Shown here: one piece after another, positions 9,062 to 18,261 of the stretch | Layout of the letters: the number at the start of each line of letters is the position of its first letter | Numbering within the stretch: the stretch's first letter is position 1 | Source: Limosilactobacillus mucosae DSM 13345 | GTDB taxonomy: Bacteria; Bacillota; Bacilli; Lactobacillales; Lactobacillaceae | Assembly: GCF_001436025.1 (NCBI RefSeq) | Contig: NZ_AZEQ01000013.1 | Span: 18,549 to 82,548 of the forward strand | Direction: 5' to 3' | Length of the DNA: 64,000 nt | Position numbers and translations under genes: made by a program | The notes under the pieces: model-generated | What the model saw: only the letters and a program-made list of their open reading frames with translations | Told to the model about the DNA's origin: nothing | The model's database searches: none

Positions 9062-9155
9062 TTACATTACGAAACATTACGAAAATAGCGGAATTTGATA
9101 TTTGCGATTAACCCACGTGTAACGTTGAACCTGTATAGTAGTCACCGTTGATAAA
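9062..9155 (+). promoter_or_regulatory. Promoter region of the second LysM/Apf gene
   Basis: TTACATTAC (9062-9070) and TATAGTA plus TCACCGTTGATAAA (9134-9155) match the first paralogue at the same 72-nt spacing. Here the upstream motif is a perfect tandem repeat of ACATTACGAA (9064-9073 and 9074-9083), suitable for a regulator that binds direct repeats. The regulator is not identified. Confidence 0.55.
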
Positions 9156-9198
9156 CAAGCAAGATAATAACAAACGAAAAAGGATGGATTTAACAAAT

Positions 9199-9846
9199 AT
9201 GAATTTTAACAAGAAAGCTATGAAGATTACCGCAGCCGTTGCTGGTGCCGTTGCATTGGGCACGGTGGGAGCAGCAACTACGGCCAACGCTGACACGACC
9301 TACACGGTACAGGCCGGCGACACGCTTTCCAGCATTTCATACAAGTTGGGTCACAACCTGGACTTTGTTGACCAGCTTGCCCAAAACAACAACATCGCCG
9401 ACAAGAACCTGATCTTTGTTGGTCAACAGCTGACGATCAAGGACGATGGTGAAGTCGTAGTCAGCGATCAAAATGGTCAACAGACTACGGTCGCCCAAGT
9501 TCAAACTCAGCCAGCTGCTCAAACGACTGCTGCTGCGCAATCAACAACGCAATCAACAACGCAATCAACTGCCAGCCAAGCATCTGCAGGTACGCAATCA
9601 ACGTATACTTCCACTGCTTCTGGTAGCGATGCCGCTGCTAAGGCTTGGATTGCTGCTCGTGAATCTGGTGGCAGCTACACCGCGCAAAACGGTCAGTACT
9701 ACGGTAAGTACCAATTGAGTTCTTCTTACCTGAATGGCGACTACTCAGCTGCCAACCAAGAACGCGTGGCTGATAATTACGTTGCCAGTCGTTACGGTTC
9801 TTGGACGGCTGCTCAACAATTCTGGCAAAGCCACGGCTGGTACTAA
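9199..9846 (+). CDS. Secreted LysM protein with Apf-type C-terminal domain, second paralogue
   Basis: It has the same architecture as the protein at 6392-7213 but a shorter linker: signal peptide, one LysM (YTVQAGDTLSSIS onward), a Gln/Ser/Thr linker with three AQSTTQSTTQST-like units, then the Apf-type domain ending SHGWY. The last 70 residues are nearly identical to the paralogue. The frame opens at 9148, but ATG 9199 has the AAAAAGGATGG site at the spacing seen in the paralogue and begins a proper signal peptide (MNFNKKAMKI). The length is then 215 residues. The pair likely arose by duplication and now flanks the thioesterase and the hairpin repeat. Confidence 0.88.
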   Translation: MNFNKKAMKITAAVAGAVALGTVGAATTANADTTYTVQAGDTLSSISYKLGHNLDFVDQLAQNNNIADKNLIFVGQQLTIKDDGEVVVSDQNGQQTTVAQVQTQPAAQTTAAAQSTTQSTTQSTASQASAGTQSTYTSTASGSDAAAKAWIAARESGGSYTAQNGQYYGKYQLSSSYLNGDYSAANQERVADNYVASRYGSWTAAQQFWQSHGWY

Positions 9847-9933
9847 AATCTAGCTTGGCAATGCCAACTCATCCCTGATCATTTGATTTCCCAAAAAACG
9901 ATCTCAATCAATAAACATATTTCCTTACCAAAA

Positions 9934-9966
9934 GAAGCGGCCGCATTTTGCGCGTCGCTTTTTTTG
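9934..9966 (+). terminator. Terminator after the second LysM/Apf gene
   Basis: AAGCGGCCGC pairs imperfectly with GCGCGTCGCTT, followed by a run of seven T. Confidence 0.7.
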
Positions 9967-10050
9967 TGGCGGGAAGGCAGCTGCCTAAACGAATTTATCG
10001 AGAGCTGGGGCTTTTAGAAGGCGCCTCAAGATATCAGCCGCCAAATGAAA

Positions 10051-10081
10051 TTGACCCAACCTTGCTTAGTTTTGGTACAAT
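10051..10081 (+). promoter_or_regulatory. Candidate promoter of the PLD-ATPase gene
   Basis: TTGACC (10051-10056) and TACAAT (10076-10081) lie 19 nt apart. The longest possible reading frame would start at 10045, inside this promoter, which supports the later start at 10111. Confidence 0.4.
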
Positions 10082-10110
10082 CTAAGAAAACGATTATGAA
10101 TGAGGGAACC

Positions 10111-12342
10111 ATGCTAACCATTTACGACCTAAAAAAACAAACCATGCTGACGCAGCCGGAATTCTTTGATCTGACGACGGCTTATGATACCTTAAGCGGC
10201 GTATCGTTTGTCGGCTCGTTTAAGATTATTGAACAAGAGCTGTTGCCGCGCTTTAAACAGATTAAGCTGATCTTGGGGATGGAGGATCAAAAGACGGGCC
10301 AGAACTTGAATCAGTTTTTTGATCTTTCACGGCGCACGAAAGAACTCAAGAATGCCAGTGAGGAATTTCTGCGGCGAATCACGGATGAAACGCTGCAGCT
10401 GCATTTTACCAAGGATCATTTATTTCACAGCAAGTATTTTATCTTTGAAAACGAGACTCAGTTTGCGATCTTTAACGGCTCGATGAATCTAACGGACAAG
10501 GCACTGCACGATAATCACGAAATGATGTGGCTGTATACCGGTGATAAAAGCGTGGCGGCCGATCAAGCCATCTATCAGGCTCACCAGCAGCTGTTTGAGC
10601 AAAACTTTAATCAGGACAGTACGGAATATCTGAGCCGTAAGCTGATCAACCAGCTGCACGACAAATCAGTTGATGAGATCGCGGCCGTCTTGACTGAGGC
10701 AACGTTTGAGCAGCTGGATAATAAGTCGATTCAAGTACATGTTAAAGATATTGAACAGGTGGTCGATGAAGCTAAGCGCGAGCAGATCAGTTACGCGGTC
10801 AAGCCAGAAGTCGTGCAGACGGTGTCGACAATCTATACCGTTAAGGGCAATCGGCGGCGCAATAAGGAACAGGCCAAAAGTACCGTCAAGCAGCTGGTCT
10901 ATCGGACGTTTAAAAAGGCCCATTCTGAAGAAGCTGATGCCAGCGAGCTTTATCCACGGCCAATGTGGTCATATCAAAGCGATCAGCTAATCGTTCAGGA
11001 TCAAGCAGACGGACTGTATCATCCATTGACGATCACGGATGATTTGGTAACCAGAGCTGATGTGGAGAACTTTGTCAAAATCATCAAGAGTTTTCGCTAT
11101 AACAAAATCAAGGATGAAAGTCAGCAGGCACTCTCGGCGTTTGTCTATTTGATGACGGCGCCTTTGATTTGGAAGATTCGCGCGCTTTACCGGGATTCCA
11201 ATTTCTCCAAGAGTCCGGATCAGGTGCCAGTCTCCATGGTTCTGATTGGCCGCGGGACGACGGGGAAGACTCTGCTGGTGCGCGACTATTTCAAGCCGTT
11301 TATTGGGGACGATTCGCCAAGCGTTCAGTATGTCCAGATCAATCAAGGCAATGGCGCGCATACCAACCGTGCTGTTGAGTTTTTGGGCAGCTACCTGCAG
11401 TCGAAGCGGTTCGTCTCACCGATGATCATTGACGAGTTAAATGAAAACTTTCTGCATAGCAAGGTGGCAACCAACGCCATCAAGCAGTGGTCCAACACGC
11501 TGACTGACATTCACAACGTTAACGTATTTGCCATGAACCATAATGCTGGTGATCGAACCATCAACAACCTGGAAGAAATCACCAAGCGGGTCTACTATCT
11601 TTCGTTTGAGGCGGGCTGGAAAGATCCCAAGCAGCAGCGCTATGACTACAACATTTTGGTCAACAGCGTCAATGACCATATCTATCGCTGGATGACCTGG
11701 CATTTGAACGAACGACTCAACGATCTGACTGGTCAGGAAGAAGAACGCTTGGTACAGGACTATCTGTATCTGACCAAAGAACTGTTAAACGAGCTGCTGA
11801 CTCGGTTCGGACTGGCTGATGAATTGGCCGATCTCATCTGGCAAAACTATGACTACAAGGTTGATCGCAATCGTCTGACTTGGAAAATGCTGATCAAGGA
11901 TGACAACTTTGAGCATGTCGCGTTTACTGAAGGGGATGACCAGCGATTCAGCGTTTCTAAGGCAATTTTCAACAACCTCAAGGGCAGCACCTATGAAAAC
12001 ATCAATCAAACGCTGGACAACTACTATAATATGTTTCCGCGCGAATCAGGCGTAGCGCTTGATCAATACGACAACGGCATGGTCTTAGACATCGACCGCT
12101 TTGACCATTTTGTCGGCGAGCCGCTGATCAGACGCTACTATGAGCAGCTGCATCAAAAAGAAAATCAGCAGGATCAACTTACTCAGCTGCTTAAAGCTCA
12201 AGCCCAGCAGTCTGCTAAACAAGCTGCCCGCCAAGAAAAACATGATGAGATGATGCTAAAAGCAATGGAGCAGCTGGCAGCCAAGAAACAACAGCCTAAG
12301 CACCGTGGCATCTGGTCGCGCTGGTTTAAGGGCGATGACTGA
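10111..12342 (+). CDS. PLD-type nuclease domain fused to a P-loop ATPase, unknown function
   Basis: The product has 743 residues. Residues about 1-165 form a phospholipase-D-like domain with a single HKD motif (H106, K108, then FNGSMNLT with N122, S124, N126), as in dimeric PLD nucleases. Residues about 165-330 are a charged linker with a KGNRRRNKEQ basic patch. Residues about 370-560 hold a P-loop ATPase: Walker A GRGTTGKT (380-387), Walker B MIIDE (438-442), then FAMNHNAGDR as a possible sensor and an ITKR arginine. The C-terminus is Gln/Lys rich and probably coiled. ATG 10111 follows TGAGGG; earlier frame codons overlap the promoter. It stands alone. A DNA-processing or defence role is plausible but unproven. 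Confidence 0.75.
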   Translation: MLTIYDLKKQTMLTQPEFFDLTTAYDTLSGVSFVGSFKIIEQELLPRFKQIKLILGMEDQKTGQNLNQFFDLSRRTKELKNASEEFLRRITDETLQLHFTKDHLFHSKYFIFENETQFAIFNGSMNLTDKALHDNHEMMWLYTGDKSVAADQAIYQAHQQLFEQNFNQDSTEYLSRKLINQLHDKSVDEIAAVLTEATFEQLDNKSIQVHVKDIEQVVDEAKREQISYAVKPEVVQTVSTIYTVKGNRRRNKEQAKSTVKQLVYRTFKKAHSEEADASELYPRPMWSYQSDQLIVQDQADGLYHPLTITDDLVTRADVENFVKIIKSFRYNKIKDESQQALSAFVYLMTAPLIWKIRALYRDSNFSKSPDQVPVSMVLIGRGTTGKTLLVRDYFKPFIGDDSPSVQYVQINQGNGAHTNRAVEFLGSYLQSKRFVSPMIIDELNENFLHSKVATNAIKQWSNTLTDIHNVNVFAMNHNAGDRTINNLEEITKRVYYLSFEAGWKDPKQQRYDYNILVNSVNDHIYRWMTWHLNERLNDLTGQEEERLVQDYLYLTKELLNELLTRFGLADELADLIWQNYDYKVDRNRLTWKMLIKDDNFEHVAFTEGDDQRFSVSKAIFNNLKGSTYENINQTLDNYYNMFPRESGVALDQYDNGMVLDIDRFDHFVGEPLIRRYYEQLHQKENQQDQLTQLLKAQAQQSAKQAARQEKHDEMMLKAMEQLAAKKQQPKHRGIWSRWFKGDD

Positions 12343-12423
12343 TTAAGAAACGTGCCGGTGATTGATGCGAGCAGGCATTGTTTTTGATCAGGCTTAAATA
12401 TTGGTTAACAAGGAAGGATCAAA

Positions 12424-13233
12424 ATGATAAAACTAATCGCGGTTGATATTGATGGTACGCTGCTTGATGATCAAGGCCAAATTCTGCCGGCGACGATTCA
12501 AGCTGTTCAACAGGCAGCTGCAGCCGGGCAAAAAATCGTGCTGTGTACTGGCCGGCCGCTTTGTGGCGTGACGGATTATCTTAAGCAGCTCGGACTTTGG
12601 CAGCATGCGGATCAGTACGTAATCAGCTATAATGGCTCGCTGATTCAGACGACGACCCAAGAAACGTTGATGAGTCACCAGCTGCAGTTTAGCGACTATC
12701 TTGATCTGCTGGAATTTGCTCACCAAAATCAAGCCGCGTTCAGTCTGTTGACGCCTGTCTGTATGTACGTCACGCCTGGCGATCAAAATAGCGTCATCTT
12801 AAAAGAGGCGGCGACGGTTAAGATTAAGCTGCAGACGCGTACGCTGGCAGAAATGCGTGCTTTGCCAAATCTAATACCAGTCAAGGGCATGATCTTGGAT
12901 GAACCGGCCAAGCTGGATTACCTGCAAACTGTCATGCCAAAAGCCTTTAAGCAGCGCTTTACGGTCCTGCGCAGTCAAAAAGACCACCTGGAGTTCACGC
13001 ATCCTTTAGCCAGTAAGGAATCCGCGCTGAGACAGCTGACCGGTCTGCTGAAGATTGAGCCGGCTGCAACTATGGCAATTGGTGATGAGCAAAATGATCT
13101 GGGAATGATAAAAGCAGCTGGAATTGGCGTGGCGATGGGCAACGCGGTTTCACAGCTGCGGGCGATTGCTGATCAGGTTACGGCCGACAACAATCATAAT
13201 GGGGTTGGCGAGGCAATCTTGAAATGGCGTTAA
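12424..13233 (+). CDS. Cof-type HAD-superfamily phosphatase
   Basis: This is a cytoplasmic Mg-dependent phosphatase of the Cof/YidA group, often acting on sugar phosphates or flavin nucleotides. Motif I is DIDGTLLD at residues 8-15 with the nucleophile Asp, motif II lies in VLCTGRP, and motif IV is GDEQNDLGM near residue 220. The length of 269 residues fits. The start follows AAGGAAGG. The real substrate is not predictable from sequence. Confidence 0.88.
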   Translation: MIKLIAVDIDGTLLDDQGQILPATIQAVQQAAAAGQKIVLCTGRPLCGVTDYLKQLGLWQHADQYVISYNGSLIQTTTQETLMSHQLQFSDYLDLLEFAHQNQAAFSLLTPVCMYVTPGDQNSVILKEAATVKIKLQTRTLAEMRALPNLIPVKGMILDEPAKLDYLQTVMPKAFKQRFTVLRSQKDHLEFTHPLASKESALRQLTGLLKIEPAATMAIGDEQNDLGMIKAAGIGVAMGNAVSQLRAIADQVTADNNHNGVGEAILKWR

Positions 13234-13717
13234 AGGCGGTCGAGCCGCTTGATAAGTCATATCACCGGCAGCGACATTTGATCGTGAACGGCACCAGCTT
13301 AGTTGATTGTCAACCGCGGATCCCAGTGGCTGTCCAAGGTAAGGCTGATCAGCGAAAAAAAACTGGCGGCTGATTATTAGCGTTCTGACAAGTCGGTGAA
13401 AATAAGACCGTAAAAAATCTGAAAATGGGTTTGATCTAGATGGATCGGATCCATTTTATTTTTTGCATACTACGGTATATTTTTAGAATATTATACAATT
13501 TTCTAAAGGGAGAAGCTCATAGTCAGTTAGTTAAACTTGTTTATTTATTAAAATAATATTCTCTTTAAAAGCGCTTAAATGGGTATTTGATAATTATTAT
13601 TCAAGGAATATAAGAAAATAGCCAATAAAAGGTTGTCGAATTCTAATTCATGGGTTATATTATCACCAATGATTTTATTAATTTTTTATGCAATCACGAA
13701 CAAGGAGGTCACAGATT
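13234..13717 (+). promoter_or_regulatory. AT-rich leader region of the arg operon with possible ArgR sites
   Basis: The first 200 nt hold nothing recognisable. From about 13430 the sequence becomes strongly AT-rich and contains two inverted repeats that resemble arginine-repressor boxes: GTATA...TATAC (13475-13496) and TTGATAATTATTATTCAA (13587-13604). Regulation of argCJBD by ArgR is expected from the pathway, but the sites are only weak matches and no argR gene lies in the window. Confidence 0.35.
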
Positions 13718-14746
13718 ATGAACGCAGCCATCATCGGGGTGACTGGTTATAGCGGCACGGTCTTGTACCAGCTGCTCAATCAGCATCCAGCGGTTGAAAA
13801 CATTCACCTGTATGGTCATCAAGATACTGCCGCACCGCGCTTTTTAAATGATGAAGTAGAGGCTTTCTGTGACCGACGAATCATGATTGAGCCTTATGAT
13901 GTCCGAAAAATTATGGCCGAAAATGACGTTGTGTTTTTCGCCACGCCGGCGGGAGTCACTGCCAAATTGGCTCAGCCTTATTTAGACGCCGATTTTCCCG
14001 TAATCGATCTTTCCGGCGACATGCGCTTAAAGGATCCCAAAGAGTATGCCAAGTGGTACCACAAAGATCCGGCTCCAGCTGATCAATTGGCAAAAGCGCA
14101 ATATGGCCTGGCTGAATTCAATCCCGTGCATGCCGGCTATGTTGCCAATCCCGGCTGTTACGCGACGGCCACGCTGTTAGGACTGGCGCCGCTGGTCAAA
14201 AAACATTTGATCGACCTGGACTCGATTATCGTTGATGCCAAGTCGGGACTTTCCGGCGCGGGCAAGAAACTGACGACCAGCTCGCATTTTGCCTGGATCA
14301 ACGAAAACTCGCAGCCTTACAAGGTCAATCAGCACCAGCACATCCCAGAGATTCTGCAGCAGCTGCAACAGTGGGATGCAAGCGTTAAAGCTCTGCAGTT
14401 TACGACGACGCTGATTCCAGTGACGCGCGGCATTATGGCTTCGATTTATGCCAAGCCATTGCCGGGCGTTGATGAAGAAAAACTGACCGCGGCCTTTGAG
14501 GAATGCTACGGCAAGCGACGATTTGTCCGCTTGATTAAAAACGGCTGGCCAAGCATCAAAGAAGTCAGTCATTCGAATTTCTGCGACCTGGGCTGGGCAC
14601 TGGATCCTAATAGTCACACGATCCTGGTCGTTTCCGTAATTGATAATCTGATGAAAGGGGCTGCGGGACAAGCAGTCCAAAATCTGAACCATATGTTTGA
14701 ACTGGACGAGACGCTGGGATTGCCAATGATTCCCAGCTGGCCATAA
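13718..14746 (+). CDS. argC: N-acetyl-gamma-glutamyl-phosphate reductase
   Basis: The enzyme makes N-acetylglutamate semialdehyde, the third step of arginine synthesis from glutamate. The NADP-binding GVTGYSG is at residues 7-13 and the active-site Cys147 sits in NPGCYAT. The length is 342 residues, as usual. The frame opens 10 codons earlier, but ATG 13718 has the strong AAGGAGG site. It is the first gene of argC-argJ-argB-argD. Confidence 0.95.
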   Translation: MNAAIIGVTGYSGTVLYQLLNQHPAVENIHLYGHQDTAAPRFLNDEVEAFCDRRIMIEPYDVRKIMAENDVVFFATPAGVTAKLAQPYLDADFPVIDLSGDMRLKDPKEYAKWYHKDPAPADQLAKAQYGLAEFNPVHAGYVANPGCYATATLLGLAPLVKKHLIDLDSIIVDAKSGLSGAGKKLTTSSHFAWINENSQPYKVNQHQHIPEILQQLQQWDASVKALQFTTTLIPVTRGIMASIYAKPLPGVDEEKLTAAFEECYGKRRFVRLIKNGWPSIKEVSHSNFCDLGWALDPNSHTILVVSVIDNLMKGAAGQAVQNLNHMFELDETLGLPMIPSWP

Positions 14747-14764
14747 TGAAAGGATGTCTTTAAT

Positions 14765-15991
14765 ATGATGGAACCGCAAACTACGCCAAACGTTGCTTCA
14801 ATTGTCGAAACTGCCTTTACCTGGCCTAAGGGGTTTTACAGTGATGGGCTGCATGCAGGACTCAAGGCTGAAAAACCAGATCTGGGTTGGCTGTTTTCCA
14901 AAGTACCAGCCAGTGCCGCGGGGGTTTATACGACCAACCAGTTCTGTGCGGCGCCAACTGCCTTGACCAAAGAAACGATCAATCATGATCATCAGCTGCA
15001 GGGAATCATCGTTAACAGTGCGATTGCCAATTCCTGCACGGGTCCCCAAGGTAAGCTGGATGCTCTAAAAGAACAGGCACTGATGGCTAAAAAGCTGGGC
15101 GTCAGCCAAAACTTGATCGGGGTGGCCTCAACTGGGGTAATCGGCGAAATGCTGCCAATGGACAAGATCAAGGCGGGGATTGCCAAGCTGAAGCAAACCA
15201 AGTCGGCTAAAGTTACCGAAGCCGTCTTGACCACGGATACTCATACCAAGACGATTGCCGTTAAGTTTGAAATCGCGGGTCATCAATGCACGATGGCAGG
15301 TTTTTGCAAGGGCTCAGGAATGATTCACCCAAAGATGGCCACCATGCTGGGCTTTGTGACGACCGATGCCAAAATCAGCGGGGCCTGCCTGCAGGATCTG
15401 TTAAGCGAGGAGGTTGACACGACTTTCAATCAGATTACGGTTGATGGCGATAACTCTACCAATGATATGGTCGTTACCATGGCAAATGGGCTGGCAATGG
15501 CGGATGAGGAATCATTGACGCCAGACCACCCCGATTATCCAGTCTTTGCCCAGGCCTACCATCAAGTGCTGAGCGCGCTGGCCAAAGAGATTGCCCGTGA
15601 TGGCGAGGGGGCAACTAAACTGGTTGAAGCCAACGTCAAGGGCGCGGCCAATGATCTGGATGCTCAGCACGTCGCTAAGGCAATCGTAGGCTCCAATCTG
15701 GTCAAGGCCGCCTTGTTTGGCCAGGATGCCAACTGGGGCCGGATCATGGGAGCGATTGGCGCAACGGATGCTGATTTGGACGTTAATCGCGTTGATATCA
15801 AGCTTAATGGCATCAACATCGTCTTGAGCAGTCATGGCGTTGACTATGACGAATGGCTGCTGCGGCAGAAACTGGCTGAGGATCAGATCAAAATCGATGT
15901 CGATCTGCATCATGGCTTTGGCAAGGGACAGGCATGGGGATGCGATCTGACTTATAAATACGTGCAGATCAATGCCTCGTACCGGAGCTAG
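14765..15991 (+). CDS. argJ: Glutamate/ornithine N-acetyltransferase
   Basis: ArgJ transfers the acetyl group from N-acetylornithine to glutamate, so the pathway runs as a cycle without argE. It is made as a precursor that cleaves itself at the Ala-Thr bond in HPKMATMLGF, with Thr193 as nucleophile; the KGSGMI signature precedes it. The length of 408 residues is normal. The start at 14765 or the next codon (ATG 14768) both fit AAAGGATG. Eighteen nucleotides separate it from argC, and the stop abuts the argB ribosome site. Confidence 0.95.
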   Translation: MMEPQTTPNVASIVETAFTWPKGFYSDGLHAGLKAEKPDLGWLFSKVPASAAGVYTTNQFCAAPTALTKETINHDHQLQGIIVNSAIANSCTGPQGKLDALKEQALMAKKLGVSQNLIGVASTGVIGEMLPMDKIKAGIAKLKQTKSAKVTEAVLTTDTHTKTIAVKFEIAGHQCTMAGFCKGSGMIHPKMATMLGFVTTDAKISGACLQDLLSEEVDTTFNQITVDGDNSTNDMVVTMANGLAMADEESLTPDHPDYPVFAQAYHQVLSALAKEIARDGEGATKLVEANVKGAANDLDAQHVAKAIVGSNLVKAALFGQDANWGRIMGAIGATDADLDVNRVDIKLNGINIVLSSHGVDYDEWLLRQKLAEDQIKIDVDLHHGFGKGQAWGCDLTYKYVQINASYRS

Positions 15992-16000
15992 GAGGCATTC

Positions 16001-16738
16001 ATGAAGGATCTGATTATTATTAAAATCGGTGGTCAAGCCATCAGCGAGCTAACGGATGATTTTTTCGAACAGCTGGCAGTCTGGCGCACGCAGGGTAAAA
16101 AAATCCTGCTGCTGCATGGCGGCGGTCCATTGATTACCAAGCTTTGCCAACAGCTGCAGGTGCCGGTCGTTAAAAAAGATGGCGTGCGGGTAACCGATGC
16201 ACAGACGCTGGCATTGACCAAACTGGTGCTGTTGGGGCAGGCTCAGCCATTACTGCTGCAGAAACTCAGCGATCATCAGCTGCCAGTCGTTGGTTTGAAC
16301 GCGGCAGACAATCAGATGCTGGTGGGCAAGTATTTGGATCAAAGCGTCTACGGCGAAGTGGGCACCGTCGTCAGCGTTAATCAAGATAAGCTTTTGCCGC
16401 TGTTGGACAGCTATATCGGCGTTTTGGCACCATTAGCGATGACACCGGCTGGCAATTGGCTTAATGTCAATGCCGATCAGGCCGCGGCTGACGTAGCCAG
16501 TCTATTGGGTGCTAAAAAGCTTTATCTGATGACGGATGTAGCCGGCGTTTTGAATCAGCACCATTTGATACCGCGCTTAACGAAGCTGGTTTCACAAAAA
16601 CTGGTCGCTGAAAAAATCATCAGTAGCGGAATGCAGCCAAAGATCAAAGCTGCCTTTGCTGCCTGTACCGCGGGAGTTGAGCAGGTAGCCATCACCAATT
16701 GTCTGCAAAATCCCGGCACGATTATTACCAAGGAGTGA
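16001..16738 (+). CDS. argB: N-acetylglutamate kinase
   Basis: ArgB phosphorylates N-acetylglutamate. The N-terminal IIIKIGGQAI and LLHGGGPLI motifs mark the amino-acid kinase fold. The protein is short (245 residues) and starts directly at the first strand, lacking the extra N-terminal helix of arginine-inhibited hexameric kinases. Feedback control by arginine through that helix is therefore not expected (inference). The ribosome site AGGAGG overlaps the end of argJ. Confidence 0.94.
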   Translation: MKDLIIIKIGGQAISELTDDFFEQLAVWRTQGKKILLLHGGGPLITKLCQQLQVPVVKKDGVRVTDAQTLALTKLVLLGQAQPLLLQKLSDHQLPVVGLNAADNQMLVGKYLDQSVYGEVGTVVSVNQDKLLPLLDSYIGVLAPLAMTPAGNWLNVNADQAAADVASLLGAKKLYLMTDVAGVLNQHHLIPRLTKLVSQKLVAEKIISSGMQPKIKAAFAACTAGVEQVAITNCLQNPGTIITKE

Positions 16739-16742
16739 TTCA

Positions 16743-17903
16743 ATGAGCCATTTATTTCCAACCTATACTCGTTTCCCATTTGAAATCGTAAAAGGCATCG
16801 GAGCCCATCTATTTGATGAACAGGGCAATGAATACCTCGACTTGACCAGTGGCATCGGTGTCTGCGGCCTAGGCTACAACGTCAAGGCACTCAATGACGC
16901 CGTTGAACATCAGCTGCATCAAGTTTGGCACACATCCAATCTGTATGAGAGCTCGCTGCAGGAAAGCGTGGCGGCACAGCTGGGCGTTCATCAAGACATG
17001 CTGGTCAGTTTTTCCAATTCCGGTACCGAGGCCAATGAAGCGGCATTGAAACTGGCGCGCAAGGCAACGGGCCGGCTTGATTTCCTGGCATTTGATCACT
17101 CGTTTCATGGACGTTCGGCTGGCTCGCTGACGGTAACGGGCAACGAGGGCATCAAGGAAGGCTTTCTTCCCTTGGTTCCCGGCGCGCGGTTTGCCAAGTA
17201 CAATGACTTCGCGGCCATCGATGAGATCAAGCCGGATCTGGCTGGGGTAATCCTAGAAGTCGTACAGGGCGAAGGCGGCGTGATTGCTGGTGATGCCAAG
17301 TGGCTAAAGGCCGTTCAAGACAAATGTCACGAGGTTGGCGCGCTGCTTTTGATCGATGAGGTGCAGACTGGGATGGGCAGAACCGGCTCGCTGTTTGCTT
17401 TTGAACAGTTTGGCCTGGATCCAGACATCTATACGGTTGCTAAGGGGCTGGCCAATGGGATTCCGGTTGGCGCGATGATCGGCAAAAAGGAGCTTGGTCA
17501 ATACTTTGGTCCCGGCAGCCACGGTTCGACGTTTGCGGGCAATCCGCTGGCAATGGCGGCCGCTCAGCAGGTATTAAAGACGCTGGATCAAGAATTTTTG
17601 AGCGCGGTTCAGCAAAAAGCCGCGGCAATGCATCAAGCTATGGAAAAAGAGCTGCTGCCAATGGATATGGTTGATTCAATCAGTGGCCTGGGTTTGATGA
17701 TCGGCATTCATCTTAATCAAGCCGTTTCCGTGGGTCAGGTCTTGGCTCAGCTCCATTCTCAGCATGTTCTGGCACTTTCGGCTCGTGACAATACGCTGCG
17801 TCTTTTGCCACCATTGATTGCCAGTCAAGACGAGCTGCTGGCTGGTGTCGATGAGATCAAAAAAGCGCTGAATGCAGTTGAATCGGCGACCGCTACCGCA
17901 TAA
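16743..17903 (+). CDS. argD: Acetylornithine aminotransferase
   Basis: This PLP enzyme converts N-acetylglutamate semialdehyde to N-acetylornithine with glutamate as amino donor. Class-III aminotransferase features are SGTEANEAALKLARK, the conserved LLIDEVQTGMGRTG and the PLP-binding Lys in TVAKGLANGIPVGA. The length is 386 residues. It follows argB by 4 nt with AAGGAG in the argB end. It closes the operon; argF, argG and argH are not in the window. Confidence 0.95.
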   Translation: MSHLFPTYTRFPFEIVKGIGAHLFDEQGNEYLDLTSGIGVCGLGYNVKALNDAVEHQLHQVWHTSNLYESSLQESVAAQLGVHQDMLVSFSNSGTEANEAALKLARKATGRLDFLAFDHSFHGRSAGSLTVTGNEGIKEGFLPLVPGARFAKYNDFAAIDEIKPDLAGVILEVVQGEGGVIAGDAKWLKAVQDKCHEVGALLLIDEVQTGMGRTGSLFAFEQFGLDPDIYTVAKGLANGIPVGAMIGKKELGQYFGPGSHGSTFAGNPLAMAAAQQVLKTLDQEFLSAVQQKAAAMHQAMEKELLPMDMVDSISGLGLMIGIHLNQAVSVGQVLAQLHSQHVLALSARDNTLRLLPPLIASQDELLAGVDEIKKALNAVESATATA

Positions 17904-17906
17904 ATA

Positions 17907-17944
17907 AAATCCGTCAATCCCAAACTGGTTTGACGGATTTTTGG
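17907..17944 (+). terminator. Terminator of the arg operon
   Basis: AAATCCGTCAA pairs with TTTGACGGATTT, followed by further T residues. Confidence 0.9.
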
Positions 17945-18127
17945 TGTCGTGGCCAACTCAATCTGCCGGCCTGGTCTGGTGACAGATAACGGCGTTTTTT
18001 CGAATGATACTGACTTATCAAATGAAAGAAAAATCATATAATACAAAAATATTTTATTTGACAAGACGTTTAAACGTGATTGTTCCAACGATGAAAGCCC
18101 TTACTAGAGTAGGAGTTCAATCGTTAA

Positions 18128-18144
18128 GGTCAGCAAAGGTCAAA
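18128..18144 (+). promoter_or_regulatory. CtsR operator upstream of hsp20
   Basis: GGTCAGCAAAGGTCAAA is a full match to the CtsR heptad-repeat consensus RGTCADNNANRGTCAAA. CtsR represses heat-shock genes in low-GC Gram-positive bacteria. The box lies about 120 nt before the hsp20 start. A further inverted repeat TTGTAT...ATACAA is at about 18186-18206. Confidence 0.85.
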
Positions 18145-18261
18145 TAATTTTTGCCGAGGAGCAGAGAATTTCGCAAAGTGAAGGGTTGTATTTTTTAATA
18201 TACAAACTAAGATGAAAGTGTACAAATGATATGAGTTATTATAGGAAAGGAAGTTTTGGAT

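Noticed and set aside
8165..9100. CRISPR array or leader
   Set aside because: The repeated stems are palindromes in pairs with no regular spacers and no cas genes in the window.
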